DNA of 64,000 bases from Paenibacillus marchantiae (lineage in GTDB: Bacteria > Bacillota > Bacilli > Paenibacillales > Paenibacillaceae). The position numbers were made by a program, and so were the translations under genes. Below, piece after piece: positions 17,880 to 27,518 of this stretch (its first letter is position 1; every line of letters starts with the position of its first letter). The DNA is taken from NCBI RefSeq assembly GCF_028771845.1, contig NZ_CP118270.1:3658001-3722000 (forward strand), given 5' to 3'. The notes below the pieces were generated by a model. It saw only the letters and a list, made by a program, of their open reading frames with translations. It ran no database searches and was not told where the DNA came from.

Positions 17880-18371
17880 TTGAGTTCAGAAAATTCATTT
17901 GATATCGTGTCCAAAATGGACTTGCAGGAATTGACAAATGCCGTTACACAAACGGAAAAAGAAATTGGCACGCGTTATGACTTCAAGGGCAGCAAGAGCA
18001 GTCTGAAACTGGATAAGGATGCGTTAACGATCGTATCTGATGATGAGACCAAACTCAAGGCTGTTATCGATGTACTGCAATCCAAGATGGCTAAGCGGGG
18101 TTTACCTTTAAAAAACATTGATTATGCAAAAGTAGAACCAGCTTCTTCAGGTACAGTCCGCCAGCGTTTGAATTTCAAGCAGGGGATTGATCAGGATATC
18201 GCTAAAAAAATTAATATTCTGATTCGTGACTCCAAGATGAAAGTGAAGAGTCAGATTCAGGGAGATCAGCTCCGGGTAACAGGTAAAAGTAAGAATGATT
18301 TGCAGGCAGTTATGCAGTTATTGAACGGTGCCAATTTGCCTCTGGACCTGCAATATACAAATTTCAAATAA
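17880..18371 (+). CDS. yajQ: YajQ family nucleotide-binding protein
   Basis: This 163-residue protein of the YajQ/YitK family has two ferredoxin-like domains. Homologues bind nucleotides, and the Xanthomonas one binds cyclic di-GMP. Conserved blocks SFDIVSKMDLQE, GTRYDFKGSKSS and KLINILIRDSKMKVKSQIQG-like segments are all present. TTG 17880 gives the family start MSSENSFDIVSK and sits well behind GAAAGGGTGA; the in-frame GTG at 17871 overlaps the ribosome site. Its own promoter and the terminator upstream make it a separate unit. Confidence 0.93.
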   Translation: MSSENSFDIVSKMDLQELTNAVTQTEKEIGTRYDFKGSKSSLKLDKDALTIVSDDETKLKAVIDVLQSKMAKRGLPLKNIDYAKVEPASSGTVRQRLNFKQGIDQDIAKKINILIRDSKMKVKSQIQGDQLRVTGKSKNDLQAVMQLLNGANLPLDLQYTNFK

Positions 18372-18400
18372 TATCTCCTTTTTGTAGCTAGACGTGTTTT

Positions 18401-18429
18401 TTGACACTGCAATTGGCGTATATTATACT
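18401..18429 (+). promoter_or_regulatory. Sigma-A promoter upstream of pgsA
   Basis: TTGACA (18401-18406), a 17-base spacer and TATACT (18424-18429) form a near-consensus promoter. It lies about 265 bases before pgsA, so transcripts from it carry a long leader. A second weaker candidate, TTGACT at 18551-18556 with TACATA at 18573-18578, is closer. The rest of 18372-18694 shows no gene or recognised structured RNA. Confidence 0.7.
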
Positions 18430-18694
18430 AAGTGTGCATTGCTGGCAGATAAGCATCAAAGCCCAGTCATCATCGTTTGCTGACTTTGTGAAAAGCAGTA
18501 CATCTTCTGAAAGTCACCGGAACGTTTAAAACGGTTTTGCGTTTGAACGGTTGACTTTATTTTTTGCGTTTTTACATAGTGAGAGCACTTTTAGTGCTGA
18601 TTGACAGTGAAACTGTAAATTTCATGTTCCGGATGATGAATACGGGATTAAGATGAATGTTTGGAGTAATGGAGGATAAGAGGGAGGGCGTCTT

Positions 18695-19282
18695 GTGAAT
18701 TTACCCAACCGGATTACGCTTGCACGAATTTGCTTAATCCCTTTTTTGATGGTGTTCCTGCTCGTAGATTTTCCGTTCTATCCAGAGCCGTTGCAATTGG
18801 GAAGCTTATCGCTCCCGTATAATCAGTTGATTGCTGCTGTCATTTTTATCATTGCAGCAAGCACGGATGGAATTGACGGCTATCTGGCGCGGAAAAATAA
18901 TATGGTCACCAACCTGGGGAAATTGCTTGATCCGCTGGCTGACAAGTTGTTGGTTACTGCGGTGCTAATTTCTCTTGTGGAAATGGGCAAGTTGGATTCC
19001 TGGATTGCTGTGGTCATTATTAGTCGTGAGTTTGCGGTTACCGGCTTGCGTCAGATTGCGTTATTGGATGGTTCGGTTGTTGCGGCAAGTGCCTGGGGCA
19101 AACTGAAAACCGTCGTGCAAATTGTGGCGATTGTACTGCTGTTGTTGAATAATTTCCCGTTCTCATTCACGGGTATTCACATGGACGTTATTGCCGTTTG
19201 GGCTGCAGCGATTATTACGATTTGGTCAGGCATTGATTACTTTATCAAAAACAAAAATTTGCTTCATTTATCGAAAGCGTAA
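18695..19282 (+). CDS. pgsA: CDP-diacylglycerol-glycerol-3-phosphate 3-phosphatidyltransferase
   Basis: PgsA makes phosphatidylglycerol phosphate from CDP-diacylglycerol, the committed step to phosphatidylglycerol and cardiolipin. The 195-residue membrane protein has the CDP-alcohol phosphotransferase signature in full: Asp61-Gly62, Ala65-Arg66, Gly75, Asp79 and Asp83. Several hydrophobic helices fit an integral membrane enzyme. Translation starts at GTG 18695 after GAGGGAGGG. It sits ahead of cinA-recA as in Bacillus. Confidence 0.95.
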   Translation: MNLPNRITLARICLIPFLMVFLLVDFPFYPEPLQLGSLSLPYNQLIAAVIFIIAASTDGIDGYLARKNNMVTNLGKLLDPLADKLLVTAVLISLVEMGKLDSWIAVVIISREFAVTGLRQIALLDGSVVAASAWGKLKTVVQIVAIVLLLLNNFPFSFTGIHMDVIAVWAAAIITIWSGIDYFIKNKNLLHLSKA

Positions 19283-19326
19283 CGTTTGAGGTTAAATGGG
19301 TAAGTATGAAGAAATCATTTGTACGA

Positions 19327-19357
19327 AGGGCAATAGGAAATTATCCTATTGCCCTTT
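19327..19357 (+). terminator. Hairpin after pgsA
   Basis: AGGGCAATAGG pairs with CCTATTGCCCT around a short loop. Only three T residues follow, so termination may be partial and allow readthrough into cinA. Confidence 0.6.
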
Positions 19358-19389
19358 GATCACTCACCACGTGTACAGGAGGATGCTGA

Positions 19390-20646
19390 ATGAAGGCAGA
19401 AATCATTGCAGTTGGCACAGAATTGTTGCTTGGACAAATTGTGAATACCAATGCTCGATATCTATCCCGTGAATTGGCTGCAATCGGGATTGATGTATAT
19501 TTCCAAACGGTGGTTGGTGATAATCTAAATCGACTTAGTGACGCTATTCGCATCGCTCAGGGTCGTGCAGACGTCATTTTATTTTCTGGGGGCATAGGTC
19601 CTACACAGGATGACCTGACCAAGGATGCGATCGCGGCGGTCTTGAACCGCAAGCTGCATATAGATCGAATGGCCATGGACAAGATCGAGAGCTTCTTCCG
19701 AGATCGTAATGTAGACATGACCGAAAACAATCGTCGTCAGGCAATCGTTATAGAAGGCGGGACACCGCTGGCGAACCAAACAGGCCTTGCCGCAGGAAAT
19801 GCGATTTCTGACAATGGCAAGCATTATGTAGTGATGCCTGGACCACCGAAAGAGCTAATTCCTATGTTTGAACAGGAAGTTAAGCCTTGGTTGTTCCAGC
19901 ATGTACTGACAGAAGAAATGCCGATCTACTCGAAAATGCTGAAGTTTGCAGGAATTGGCGAATCGGCATTGGAAGACCGACTCCTTGATCTGATTGATAC
20001 ACAGACAGATCCTACCATTGCTCCTTATGCAAGTGAGGGAGAAGTTACGGTACGTGTATCTACAAAGGCTCCAAGTGAGAATGAGGCAAAGCTGAAGCTG
20101 GATGCAATGGAAGTTCAGATTCGGGAACGATTGCCAGAGCATCTCTACGCGAACGAGGATGTGCCTATAGAGTACACAATTGTAACGATGATGTCTGATA
20201 TGGGTCTGACTCTTAGCGCGGCTGAGAGCTGCACAGGAGGGCTCGTCATGCAAAGTCTGACATCAGTTCCTGGCAGTGCGTCGATGCTTAAGGGCGGAAT
20301 TGTATGTTACTCCAATGAAATTAAAGAGAAGCTGCTCCATGTGCCGCATTCCTATCTGGAAGGTGAAGATGCACCGGGCGCAGTGAGTCCGGAAGTGGCC
20401 AAAGTGCTGGCAGAGCAGATTCGAATGATTGGGGATGCCGACTTCGGTCTGTCAGTGACAGGTGTAGCGGGACCTGGTTATTCCGAACGCAAACCGCCAG
20501 GTCTTGTCTTCATCGCTCTGGCAGAGCGTGGTAAAGAGACAGAAATTGATGAACTGCGCATTAATGGCAATCGGGAGACGGTTCGGATTCGTTCAGCGAA
20601 AGCGATTCTTTACCGTTTGTGGCGCAAGCTTGTGGAGATGGACTAG
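19390..20646 (+). CDS. cinA: CinA family protein (competence/damage-inducible)
   Basis: This 418-residue two-domain protein has an N-terminal MoCF/MogA-like domain (about 1-170, with GTELLLGQ, SGGIGPTQDDLTK and MPGPPKE). The C-terminal domain is CinA/PncC-type (about 255-418, with AESCTGG and VTGVAGPG). Such proteins can act as nicotinamide-nucleotide deamidase and ADP-ribose pyrophosphatase. In streptococci CinA brings RecA to the membrane during competence. The start is ATG 19390 after AGGAGG. The next gene is recA, but a terminator and a separate recA promoter lie between them. Confidence 0.95.
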   Translation: MKAEIIAVGTELLLGQIVNTNARYLSRELAAIGIDVYFQTVVGDNLNRLSDAIRIAQGRADVILFSGGIGPTQDDLTKDAIAAVLNRKLHIDRMAMDKIESFFRDRNVDMTENNRRQAIVIEGGTPLANQTGLAAGNAISDNGKHYVVMPGPPKELIPMFEQEVKPWLFQHVLTEEMPIYSKMLKFAGIGESALEDRLLDLIDTQTDPTIAPYASEGEVTVRVSTKAPSENEAKLKLDAMEVQIRERLPEHLYANEDVPIEYTIVTMMSDMGLTLSAAESCTGGLVMQSLTSVPGSASMLKGGIVCYSNEIKEKLLHVPHSYLEGEDAPGAVSPEVAKVLAEQIRMIGDADFGLSVTGVAGPGYSERKPPGLVFIALAERGKETEIDELRINGNRETVRIRSAKAILYRLWRKLVEMD

Positions 20647-20699
20647 TTAAGAGCTCGGATTGCATTTGCCAAGGCAAGCAAGTATAATAAAGGAAGACG

Positions 20700-20748
20700 G
20701 AAGAACCGTAAAATCAGGCTTTACAGCCTTGTTTACGGTTCTTTTTTC
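20700..20748 (+). terminator. Terminator between cinA and recA
   Basis: AAGAACCGTAAA pairs with TTTACGGTTCTT, enclosing a smaller AGGCT/AGCCT hairpin, followed by T residues. Confidence 0.92.
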
Positions 20749-20802
20749 TGTTTAATGGAAAGTTTCCTTGAGGAAGAGGCGCCTCGGCCTTTACAAAAAA
20801 AA

Positions 20803-20816
20803 CGAATGTATGTTCG
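20803..20816 (+). promoter_or_regulatory. SOS (LexA/DinR) box of recA
   Basis: CGAATGTATGTTCG matches the Gram-positive LexA operator CGAACnnnnGTTCG with one mismatch (T for C at position 5). It lies 9 bases upstream of the recA -35 element. Confidence 0.8.
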
Positions 20817-20825
20817 AAAAAAAGC

Positions 20826-20854
20826 TTGGCAAACGTGTTAAAACAAGGTATCAT
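20826..20854 (+). promoter_or_regulatory. recA promoter
   Basis: TTGGCA (20826-20831), a 17-base spacer and TATCAT (20849-20854) lie 31 bases ahead of the recA start and just after the SOS box. Confidence 0.65.
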
Positions 20855-20885
20855 TATCTTATAAACAGTAAAGGGTGTGAGCTTA

Positions 20886-21950
20886 TTGTCAGACCGTCGT
20901 GCCGCGCTTGATATGGCGCTCCGTCAAATAGAGAAGCAATTTGGTAAAGGATCCATCATGAAACTGGGTGAGTCGACTCACATGAATGTGGAAATTATAC
21001 CCAGCGGTTCCTTGGCTTTGGATATTGCATTAGGAACAGGCGGCTTGCCTAAAGGCCGTATTGTTGAAATATATGGACCTGAATCTTCTGGTAAAACAAC
21101 CGTAGCATTGCATGCTATCGCTGAAGTACAAAGAGTGGGTGGACAAGCTGCATTTATCGATGCCGAGCATGCTCTTGACCCACAATACGCCAGTAAACTG
21201 GGTGTTAACATTGACGAATTGCTTCTGTCTCAGCCAGATACGGGTGAGCAAGGGCTTGAAATTGCAGAAGCTCTTGTACGTAGTGGTGCTGTGGACATTG
21301 TCGTTATTGACTCTGTGGCTGCATTGGTACCGAAAGCAGAAATCGAAGGCGAAATGGGTGATTCCCATGTCGGTTTGCAAGCGCGTCTGATGTCTCAGGC
21401 ACTGCGTAAACTGTCTGGTGCAATCAGTAAATCCAAAACGATCGCGATCTTTATCAACCAACTTCGTGAAAAAGTCGGGGTTATGTTTGGTAACCCAGAA
21501 ACAACACCTGGTGGTCGTGCCCTGAAATTTTATTCCACGGTACGTCTGGATGTACGCCGTATTGAGAGTATCAAATCAGGAAATGACATGATTGGTAACC
21601 GTACACGTATTAAAGTGGTGAAAAACAAAGTAGCACCTCCGTTTAAACAAGCGGAAGTGGATATCATGTACGGTGAGGGTATTTCGAGAGAAGGCAGTAT
21701 CATTGACATTGGTACTGAGCTGGACATCGTCAATAAAAGTGGTGCATGGTACTCATACGAAGGCGAGCGTTTAGGACAAGGCCGTGAGAACGCGAAGCAG
21801 TTCATGAAAGAGCATAAAGATATTGCTGAAATCATTGAACAAAAAATTCGTGTAGCCAGTAACTTGACTACTGCAGTTCCTGCGCCAACTAGCGAAGAGC
21901 AACAAAAAGAAGCAGCAGAAGAACAAGAACTATTTGAAATTAACGAGTAA
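20886..21950 (+). CDS. recA: Recombinase RecA
   Basis: RecA forms ATP-dependent filaments on single-stranded DNA for homologous recombination and triggers LexA self-cleavage. The 354-residue protein has Walker A GPESSGKT at 64-71, the [11 protein letters not shown]alker B strand, the [22 protein letters not shown] loop region and an acidic C-terminus. TTG 20886 gives the conserved start [12 protein letters not shown] and suits the GGGTG ribosome site; GTG 20877 would overlap that site. The SOS box and promoter upstream indicate DNA-damage control. recX follows. Confidence 0.97.
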   Translation: MSDRRAALDMALRQIEKQFGKGSIMKLGESTHMNVEIIPSGSLALDIALGTGGLPKGRIVEIYGPESSGKTTVALHAIAEVQRVGGQAAFIDAEHALDPQYASKLGVNIDELLLSQPDTGEQGLEIAEALVRSGAVDIVVIDSVAALVPKAEIEGEMGDSHVGLQARLMSQALRKLSGAISKSKTIAIFINQLREKVGVMFGNPETTPGGRALKFYSTVRLDVRRIESIKSGNDMIGNRTRIKVVKNKVAPPFKQAEVDIMYGEGISREGSIIDIGTELDIVNKSGAWYSYEGERLGQGRENAKQFMKEHKDIAEIIEQKIRVASNLTTAVPAPTSEEQQKEAAEEQELFEINE

Positions 21951-22059
21951 CCTCCCTTGTAGGAAGGGCCCTAGAGGGCCTTGCCCTCTGAACTCCCAAA
22001 GCTTGTCTGATTGAGCTTGCTCGATCTAGCTTGGGGTATGGTGTGTGCGCTCGCGCTGT

Positions 22060-22141
22060 CCAACAGCCTCTGTCCGAATGGGCAGAGGCTGTTGGCACGT
22101 TTACTATTAGGGAGAGGCCGGATATTGTTTCCGGCCTTTTG
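22060..22141 (+). terminator. Two hairpins after recA, the second a terminator
   Basis: CCAACAGCCTCTG pairs perfectly with CAGAGGCTGTTGG (22060-22072 and 22083-22095) but lacks a T run. Next, AGGCCGGA pairs with TCCGGCCT (22115-22122 and 22130-22137), with TTTT after it. The 353-base gap before recX (21951-22303) holds nothing else recognised. Confidence 0.8.
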
Positions 22142-22303
22142 TATTAGCGTCTGATGTCTCTGTGAAGTTACGCTAAACGTATTCAGTGTAGCTGTGTTAT
22201 CTCCGTCGGAGATGTATTCGAGGAAGTCTTTTATTTTGCTATGCACTTGTCAGTTAGGCCGTGCAGTTCAGACACACAAAATGGCATGGAAGGGGAGACT
22301 GAA

Positions 22304-23041
22304 ATGGATCAACATGAAGATGATTTATATGAAGAAGCCGAGCTGGAGGGAATCTCCCAATTCCCGGATAACGAAGAACTTACCATTACACGAGTTGAAC
22401 GAACGAAGAGCAGGGAAGCTCGTTACCGAATTACCTTTGGTTTATATTCAATTACGGTGCTTGAAGATGTAATGATTAAATATCGTATGACCCGGGGAAA
22501 TACGTTTCTGAAAAAAGACTTGGAAGATATCATCGTAGCTGACGAGCGACAGCGGACGTATGTGCAGTCTTTGCGATATCTGGAGCATAAACCTCGGACA
22601 CGCCACGAATTAAGTCAGAAGCTTCGTCAGAAAGAGTTTGCTGCACCGTTGATTGAAGAGGCCCTGGATCGGCTTGAGCGGGAGAATTTGGTCGATGACG
22701 AACTGTTTGCGAAGGAATGGACTCGTCAGCGTATGGAGGGCCAGCGGAAGGGAAAACTGTGGATAAGGCAAGAGCTGCGTCAGAAGGGCATTGCCAATGA
22801 TCTGATTGCTGAAGCGCTGGAAGGTGTAAGTACAGATGCGGAATTTGAGACGGCTCTAACCGCCGGACGCAAAAAATGGAATCAGGTCAAAGGAGACATC
22901 CAGGAGAAGAAACGTAAAACGCTTCCCTTCTTGATGCGACGAGGTTTTTCCATGGATATGGTGCGTCGGGTCGTGAATTGTTTAATTGAAGAAGACGAGG
23001 TTAAAGACCCCGAAGAAGACGAAGCGTTGTTATGGGATTAG
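22304..23041 (+). CDS. recX: RecA regulator RecX
   Basis: RecX binds RecA filaments and modulates recombination. The 245-residue protein has three-helix RecX repeats (for example RYLEHKPRTRHELSQKLRQKEF, then LVDDELFAKEWTRQRM and LPFLMRRGFSMDMVRRVV) and acidic ends. ATG 22304 is preferred because AAGGGGAG lies 7 bases ahead; upstream in-frame ATGs at 22241 and 22286 have no good site. Location directly after recA supports the call. Confidence 0.9.
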   Translation: MDQHEDDLYEEAELEGISQFPDNEELTITRVERTKSREARYRITFGLYSITVLEDVMIKYRMTRGNTFLKKDLEDIIVADERQRTYVQSLRYLEHKPRTRHELSQKLRQKEFAAPLIEEALDRLERENLVDDELFAKEWTRQRMEGQRKGKLWIRQELRQKGIANDLIAEALEGVSTDAEFETALTAGRKKWNQVKGDIQEKKRKTLPFLMRRGFSMDMVRRVVNCLIEEDEVKDPEEDEALLWD

Positions 23042-23069
23042 CAGACTGGACTCACTATACTGCATTCTC

Positions 23070-23099
23070 TTGACAATTTCTTTCGTCAAATACTAAAAT
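23070..23099 (+). promoter_or_regulatory. Sigma-A-type promoter upstream of rny
   Basis: TTGACA (23070-23075), an 18-base spacer and TAAAAT (23094-23099) lie about 250 bases ahead of rny. The 310-base gap (23042-23351) shows no gene. Confidence 0.65.
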
Positions 23100-23351
23100 G
23101 GACATGAGTCTGTAAGAAATGGACAACCCTTTTTCCTTCCAAAAAAGCGGTTTCTGTTTTTAAAGATTTATACCATTCATGATTATGGGTTCGTCGGAGA
23201 CGGCGGATAGTGCGTGGAGACATGTACACTTGAAATGAAAATCGGCGGGGGATCGCCGTGAGTATTCGTTATTCCCAAAAATATGTAAGGCTTGAAAACA
23301 ACAAATTGACCCAAGGAGTGCCTTGGAGGAACCAACGAGGAGGTGAACAGT

Positions 23352-24893
23352 ATGGACATCGTAATCACGATCGTTCTCGTTGTGGCCGCGCTCGTTATTG
23401 GGTTCGGAGTAGGGTATTTTATTCGCAAATCTCTTGCAGAGGCTAAAATCTCCAGTGCGGAACAAGCTGCCGTGCAAATCGTGGAGAACGCGAAGAAAGA
23501 GGCAGAGGCACTGAAGAAAGAAACGGTGCTGGAAGCGAAGGACGAAATCCATCGCATTCGCGCCGAAGCTGAAAAAGACACTCGTGAACGTCGGAACGAA
23601 ATTCAACGACAAGAAAGACGATTGTTGCAAAAAGAAGAGTCGCTGGATAAAAAATTGGAATCACTCGAACGTAAAGAAGAGCAAGTGGCTAACAAAGAGA
23701 AACGAATTGATGAGACACAGCAGCAGATCGAGATGATCTACAAAAACCAGGTGACGGAGCTGGAGCGCATATCCAACCTCACTATGGAAGACGCACGCAG
23801 TATCATACTGTCCAACGTAGAACAGGAAGTTCGTCATGAGACGGCTCAAATGATCAAGGACATTGAACAGCAAGCGAAGGAGGAAGCGGACAAAAAGTCC
23901 CGCGAGATTATTACACTCGCCATCCAACGTTGTGCGGCTGATCACGTAGCGGAGACAACGGTATCCGTTGTTACTTTGCCAAATGAAGAAATGAAAGGCC
24001 GGATTATCGGTCGTGAAGGACGTAACATCCGTGCGCTTGAAACCCTTACAGGGATTGACCTCATTATCGATGATACGCCAGAAGCTGTTATTCTGTCGGG
24101 CTTTGACCCGATTCGCCGTGAAATCGCCCGTACTGCCCTCGAAAAACTGGTGGCTGATGGACGTATTCACCCGGCACGGATTGAAGAGATGGTGGAGAAA
24201 TCCCGCAAAGAAGTGGATGAGCGTATCCGTGAATACGGTGAGCAAGCTACCTTTGAAGTGGGCGTGCATGGTCTGCATCCGGACTTGATTAAAATTCTGG
24301 GCCGGTTGAAGTTCCGTACAAGCTACGGTCAAAACGTCTTAAAACATTCCATGGAAGTCGCTTATCTGGCTGGATTGATGGCTGGCGAACTCGGAGAAGA
24401 CGTAACCTTAGCAAGACGTGCAGGTCTATTGCATGACATCGGTAAAGCGCTGGATCACGAAGTGGAAGGATCACACGTCGAAATCGGCGTGGAACTAGCG
24501 AAGAAATACAAAGAACATCCGGTTGTAATCAACAGTATCGCGTCCCATCACGGGGATTGCGAAGCGACTTCGGTTATTGCCATGTTGGTTGGCGCAGCAG
24601 ATGCGCTCTCCGCAGCAAGACCAGGCGCACGCCGCGAAACGCTGGAAACGTATATCAAACGACTGGAGAAGCTGGAAGAGATTTCGGAATCGTTCGAAGG
24701 TGTCGAGAAATCGTATGCCATCCAGGCCGGACGCGAAGTTCGCGTTATGGTACAGCCTGAGAAAATCGACGATGCTGAAGCCTTCCGCCTCGCGCGTGAC
24801 ATCACGAAGATGATCGAGAACGAACTTGATTATCCGGGTCACATCAAAGTCACCGTCATCCGGGAAACCCGTGCGGTTGAATACGCAAAATAG
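23352..24893 (+). CDS. rny: Ribonuclease Y
   Basis: RNase Y is the membrane-anchored endoribonuclease that starts bulk mRNA decay in Firmicutes. The 513-residue protein has one N-terminal membrane helix (about 2-24), a long charged coiled coil (about 27-190) and a KH domain (around [15 protein letters not shown]). The HD metal domain has His361-Asp362 in LLHDIGKA. The ATG at 23352 sits behind GAGGAGGTGA; GTG 23343 overlaps that site. It is followed by a terminator and then ymdB, as in B. subtilis. Confidence 0.96.
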   Translation: MDIVITIVLVVAALVIGFGVGYFIRKSLAEAKISSAEQAAVQIVENAKKEAEALKKETVLEAKDEIHRIRAEAEKDTRERRNEIQRQERRLLQKEESLDKKLESLERKEEQVANKEKRIDETQQQIEMIYKNQVTELERISNLTMEDARSIILSNVEQEVRHETAQMIKDIEQQAKEEADKKSREIITLAIQRCAADHVAETTVSVVTLPNEEMKGRIIGREGRNIRALETLTGIDLIIDDTPEAVILSGFDPIRREIARTALEKLVADGRIHPARIEEMVEKSRKEVDERIREYGEQATFEVGVHGLHPDLIKILGRLKFRTSYGQNVLKHSMEVAYLAGLMAGELGEDVTLARRAGLLHDIGKALDHEVEGSHVEIGVELAKKYKEHPVVINSIASHHGDCEATSVIAMLVGAADALSAARPGARRETLETYIKRLEKLEEISESFEGVEKSYAIQAGREVRVMVQPEKIDDAEAFRLARDITKMIENELDYPGHIKVTVIRETRAVEYAK

Positions 24894-24901
24894 AGCATTA
24901 C

Positions 24902-24938
24902 GGAAAAGTGGCCGCAGTAGTGGGCCACTTTTCCTTTT
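24902..24938 (+). terminator. Terminator after rny
   Basis: GGAAAAGTGGCC pairs with GGCCACTTTTCC around a 9-base loop, followed by TTTT. Confidence 0.9.
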
Positions 24939-25054
24939 GATAGCTTGTTAAAAGGCGTTTAATAAAAAAAATGGTGAGCAAGAGATAGAGGTCCTGCGAA
25001 GTTTCGGATGCTTTGAAGTAGGCTGCGCTTGGTAGGGATTAAGGAGGCAGTAAA

Positions 25055-25849
25055 ATGAAAGTTTTGTTTATTGGTGATATTGTGGGGAACGTGGGGCGTA
25101 AGGCATTGAAGGAAAACCTTCCCTACCTCAAAACGAAGTATAAGCCACATCTAGTCATAGTAAATGGTGAAAATGCAGCGGCAGGCCGGGGCATTACCGG
25201 CGCAATTGCGAATGAATTTTTTAACTGGGGTGTGCATGGTATCACCCTTGGTAACCATACCTGGGACAATAAGGACATATTTGATTTTATAGATGATGAG
25301 CCACGTATGATTCGTCCTGCGAACTTCCCGCCGGGAACACCAGGCAGAGGATACACCGTAGTCAAAGGAGAAGGCAAGGAGCTGGCGATTGTCAACCTGC
25401 AAGGCCGGACATTCCTGCCTGCTCTGGATTGTCCATTCCGCGTTGCCGATGAAATTGTGGATGAACTGCGTCAAGACCACAAATGTATTCTGGTTGATAT
25501 GCATGCTGAAGCAACGTCTGAGAAGATTGCTATGGGCTGGCATCTGGATGGACGTGCGTCGCTGGTCGTAGGTACACATACACATGTGCAGAGCAACGAT
25601 GATCGTATTTTGCCAGGAGGAACAGCTTATTTAACCGATGCCGGTATGGTAGGGCCGCGTGATGGCATATTGGGCATGGAGCGTGAAGCGGTGCTTCGCA
25701 AGTTCTACACTCAGCTTCCGGTACGATTTGTTGTGGATGATGGCAAATGGCATTTCCACGGTGTATTTGTGGAGATCGATGAAGCCACAGGTGCTGCAAC
25801 ACGCATTGAGAAAATTCGTCTGATGGAGGACGAGTGGCGTATGGAATAG
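25055..25849 (+). CDS. ymdB: Metallophosphoesterase YmdB
   Basis: YmdB is a calcineurin-like metallophosphatase that influences the choice between motility and biofilm in B. subtilis and hydrolyses 2',3'-cyclic nucleotides. The 264-residue protein shows the metal ligands Asp8 (FIGDIVG), Glu39 (NGENAA), Asn67-His68 (LGNHTWDNKD) and His residues in GTHTHVQ. Its length is normal. The start is ATG 25055 after AAGGAGG. It is followed by spoVS, which has its own promoter. Confidence 0.94.
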   Translation: MKVLFIGDIVGNVGRKALKENLPYLKTKYKPHLVIVNGENAAAGRGITGAIANEFFNWGVHGITLGNHTWDNKDIFDFIDDEPRMIRPANFPPGTPGRGYTVVKGEGKELAIVNLQGRTFLPALDCPFRVADEIVDELRQDHKCILVDMHAEATSEKIAMGWHLDGRASLVVGTHTHVQSNDDRILPGGTAYLTDAGMVGPRDGILGMEREAVLRKFYTQLPVRFVVDDGKWHFHGVFVEIDEATGAATRIEKIRLMEDEWRME

Positions 25850-25887
25850 GGGTATTGTCCCAATTTGCAGGGAAACCCGTCTAAAAA

Positions 25888-25916
25888 GAAGGAATTTTTT
25901 TGCCTCCCGCGAATAA
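25888..25916 (+). promoter_or_regulatory. Sigma-H-type promoter of spoVS
   Basis: GAAGGAATT (25888-25896) fits RnAGGAwww. After 11 bases, CGCGAATAA (25908-25916) fits RnnGAATww except at the first base. It lies 50 bases before spoVS, a sigma-H gene in B. subtilis. Confidence 0.7.
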
Positions 25917-25966
25917 CATCTAGTAAGTGGAAACAAACATTCAACATTCCCAGGGAGGTACTTACC

Positions 25967-26227
25967 ATGGAAGTATTAAAAGTTTCAGCAAAGTCCAATC
26001 CCAATTCCGTAGCCGGCGCTCTTGCAGGTGTTCTTCGTGAACGTGGAAATGCTGAACTGCAGGCAATTGGAGCGGGAGCACTGAACCAAGCCATTAAAGC
26101 GGTAGCGATAGCCCGGGGATTTGTGGCACCAAGTGGAGTTGACTTGATTTGTATTCCAGCTTTTACAGACATTGTGATCGACGGCGAGGACCGAACGGCC
26201 ATTAAGCTGATTGTGGAGCCCAGATAA
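25967..26227 (+). CDS. spoVS: Stage V sporulation protein S
   Basis: SpoVS is a small Alba-like protein needed for full progress of sporulation and affecting septation. The 86-residue sequence (MEVLKVSAKSNPNSVAGALA onward) is typical of the highly conserved family, with no insertions. The start is ATG 25967 after AGGGAGGT; a longer in-frame ORF upstream contains the promoter and is not coding. It has its own sigma-H-type promoter and terminator. Confidence 0.96.
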   Translation: MEVLKVSAKSNPNSVAGALAGVLRERGNAELQAIGAGALNQAIKAVAIARGFVAPSGVDLICIPAFTDIVIDGEDRTAIKLIVEPR

Positions 26228-26246
26228 TACATGCGTTTATGCATTG

Positions 26247-26276
26247 AACCTGTTTACGAAGTAGACAGGTTTTTTT
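26247..26276 (+). terminator. Terminator after spoVS
   Basis: AACCTGTTTAC pairs with GTAGACAGGTT around GAA, followed by T residues. Confidence 0.9.
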
Positions 26277-26319
26277 GCGTTTTATTCCATAACATAACCG
26301 TTTAGAAGGAGAGATTGTG

Positions 26320-27285
26320 ATGCACAACTGCCGAGTAGCCGATTTTCATTGTGATGCTTTGAGTAAAATGCTGATGAACCCTAGCCATTCATTTGAAAAT
26401 GCTTCACAGCTGGATGTGAATCTGGAACGTATGAGAGAAGGTAACATTGGTTTGCAGGCCTTTGCAATCTATTTGCCCGAAGTGCTTGGCAGAGGAAAGT
26501 TTGAACATGTGATGGGCCAGTTGGACACCTACCGCAAGCGAGTGGAGATAACCAAAGAACGAGCTGAAGGCACAAATACATTGTTATGGCGAGAACAGCT
26601 TACGCAGATCGGGAAAACGGACAGACCATGGGGACTACTTACACTTGAAGGTGTCGATGGACTGGAGGGCAATCTCTTTTATCTGGAGTTATGTTATCAA
26701 ATGGGTGTGCGGATCGTTGGCCTTACCTGGAACTATGCCAATTGGGCAGCTGATGGTGTACTGGAGAAACGTGGGGCGGGACTTACGGAGAAGGGCAGAG
26801 AGCTGGTTCAACTGTGTAACCAAATCGGCATGCTGCTGGATGTATCACATCTGACCGAGAAAGGCTTCTGGGAGCTTGCTGACCTTAGTGAACGTCCTTT
26901 TATCGCTTCGCATTCCAACAGTTATGCCATATGCCCGCATGTGCGTAATCTGAAGGATGATCAGATACGGGCCATTATTGCCCGGGAAGGGCGTATTGGG
27001 CTGACGTTTGTACCGTGGTTTGTGAAGCAGGAAGGCGAAGTATGTATTGAAGATCTATTGCCTCATATTGAGCAGATATGTTCTCTGGGTGGGGAGCATC
27101 ATCTGATGATGGGGTCTGATTTTGACGGAATTGCTACGTATATCCATGACCTTGAACATACCGGGCAGTATCCGAAGTTGATAAATACGCTGCTCAAGCA
27201 CTACGACGAATCACTCGTTCACGGTTGGATGTGGGGCAATGCGATGAGTTATTTAGGAGAAAACTTGCCAAGGGAAAATTTGTAG
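26320..27285 (+). CDS. Membrane dipeptidase (M19, renal dipeptidase family)
   Basis: This 321-residue zinc dipeptidase-like protein has the HxD metal motif at the start (His10, Asp12 in DFHCD) and a conserved Glu in LTLEGVDGLEG. The His-bearing segments LLDVSHLTEKGFWE and ASHSNS, and GSDFDG near the C-terminus, complete the M19 TIM-barrel signature. Family members hydrolyse dipeptides, including D-amino-acid-containing ones. No signal peptide is visible, so it is probably cytosolic. ATG 26320 lies behind AGAAGGAGAG. Its place between spoVS and miaB differs from B. subtilis. Confidence 0.9.
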   Translation: MHNCRVADFHCDALSKMLMNPSHSFENASQLDVNLERMREGNIGLQAFAIYLPEVLGRGKFEHVMGQLDTYRKRVEITKERAEGTNTLLWREQLTQIGKTDRPWGLLTLEGVDGLEGNLFYLELCYQMGVRIVGLTWNYANWAADGVLEKRGAGLTEKGRELVQLCNQIGMLLDVSHLTEKGFWELADLSERPFIASHSNSYAICPHVRNLKDDQIRAIIAREGRIGLTFVPWFVKQEGEVCIEDLLPHIEQICSLGGEHHLMMGSDFDGIATYIHDLEHTGQYPKLINTLLKHYDESLVHGWMWGNAMSYLGENLPRENL

Positions 27286-27452
27286 GTGGAACATGGTAAA
27301 TCATGATACCGATGGTCGCTGAAGAAAACGAGCTGGAAGGAGTATCCGTCCATGTTCAGATGGATTTACCAAATGCAGGGGATTAATGATTGCAAAATAA
27401 GTGTATTTCATGAATTTTCAGCAGTTCGTTTTCATTTCACTTCAAAAAGGGG

Positions 27453-27458
27453 TATAAT
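27453..27458 (+). promoter_or_regulatory. -10 element upstream of the pduL-like gene
   Basis: A perfect TATAAT lies 60 bases before the start; a weak TTCATT at 27431-27436 with a 16-base spacer may be the -35 element. Confidence 0.45.
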
Positions 27459-27518
27459 ACCATAGGATTGTTAAGAGCCTGGCTACAGGCCATAGATAAA
27501 CAAGGAGTGAAATTCACA

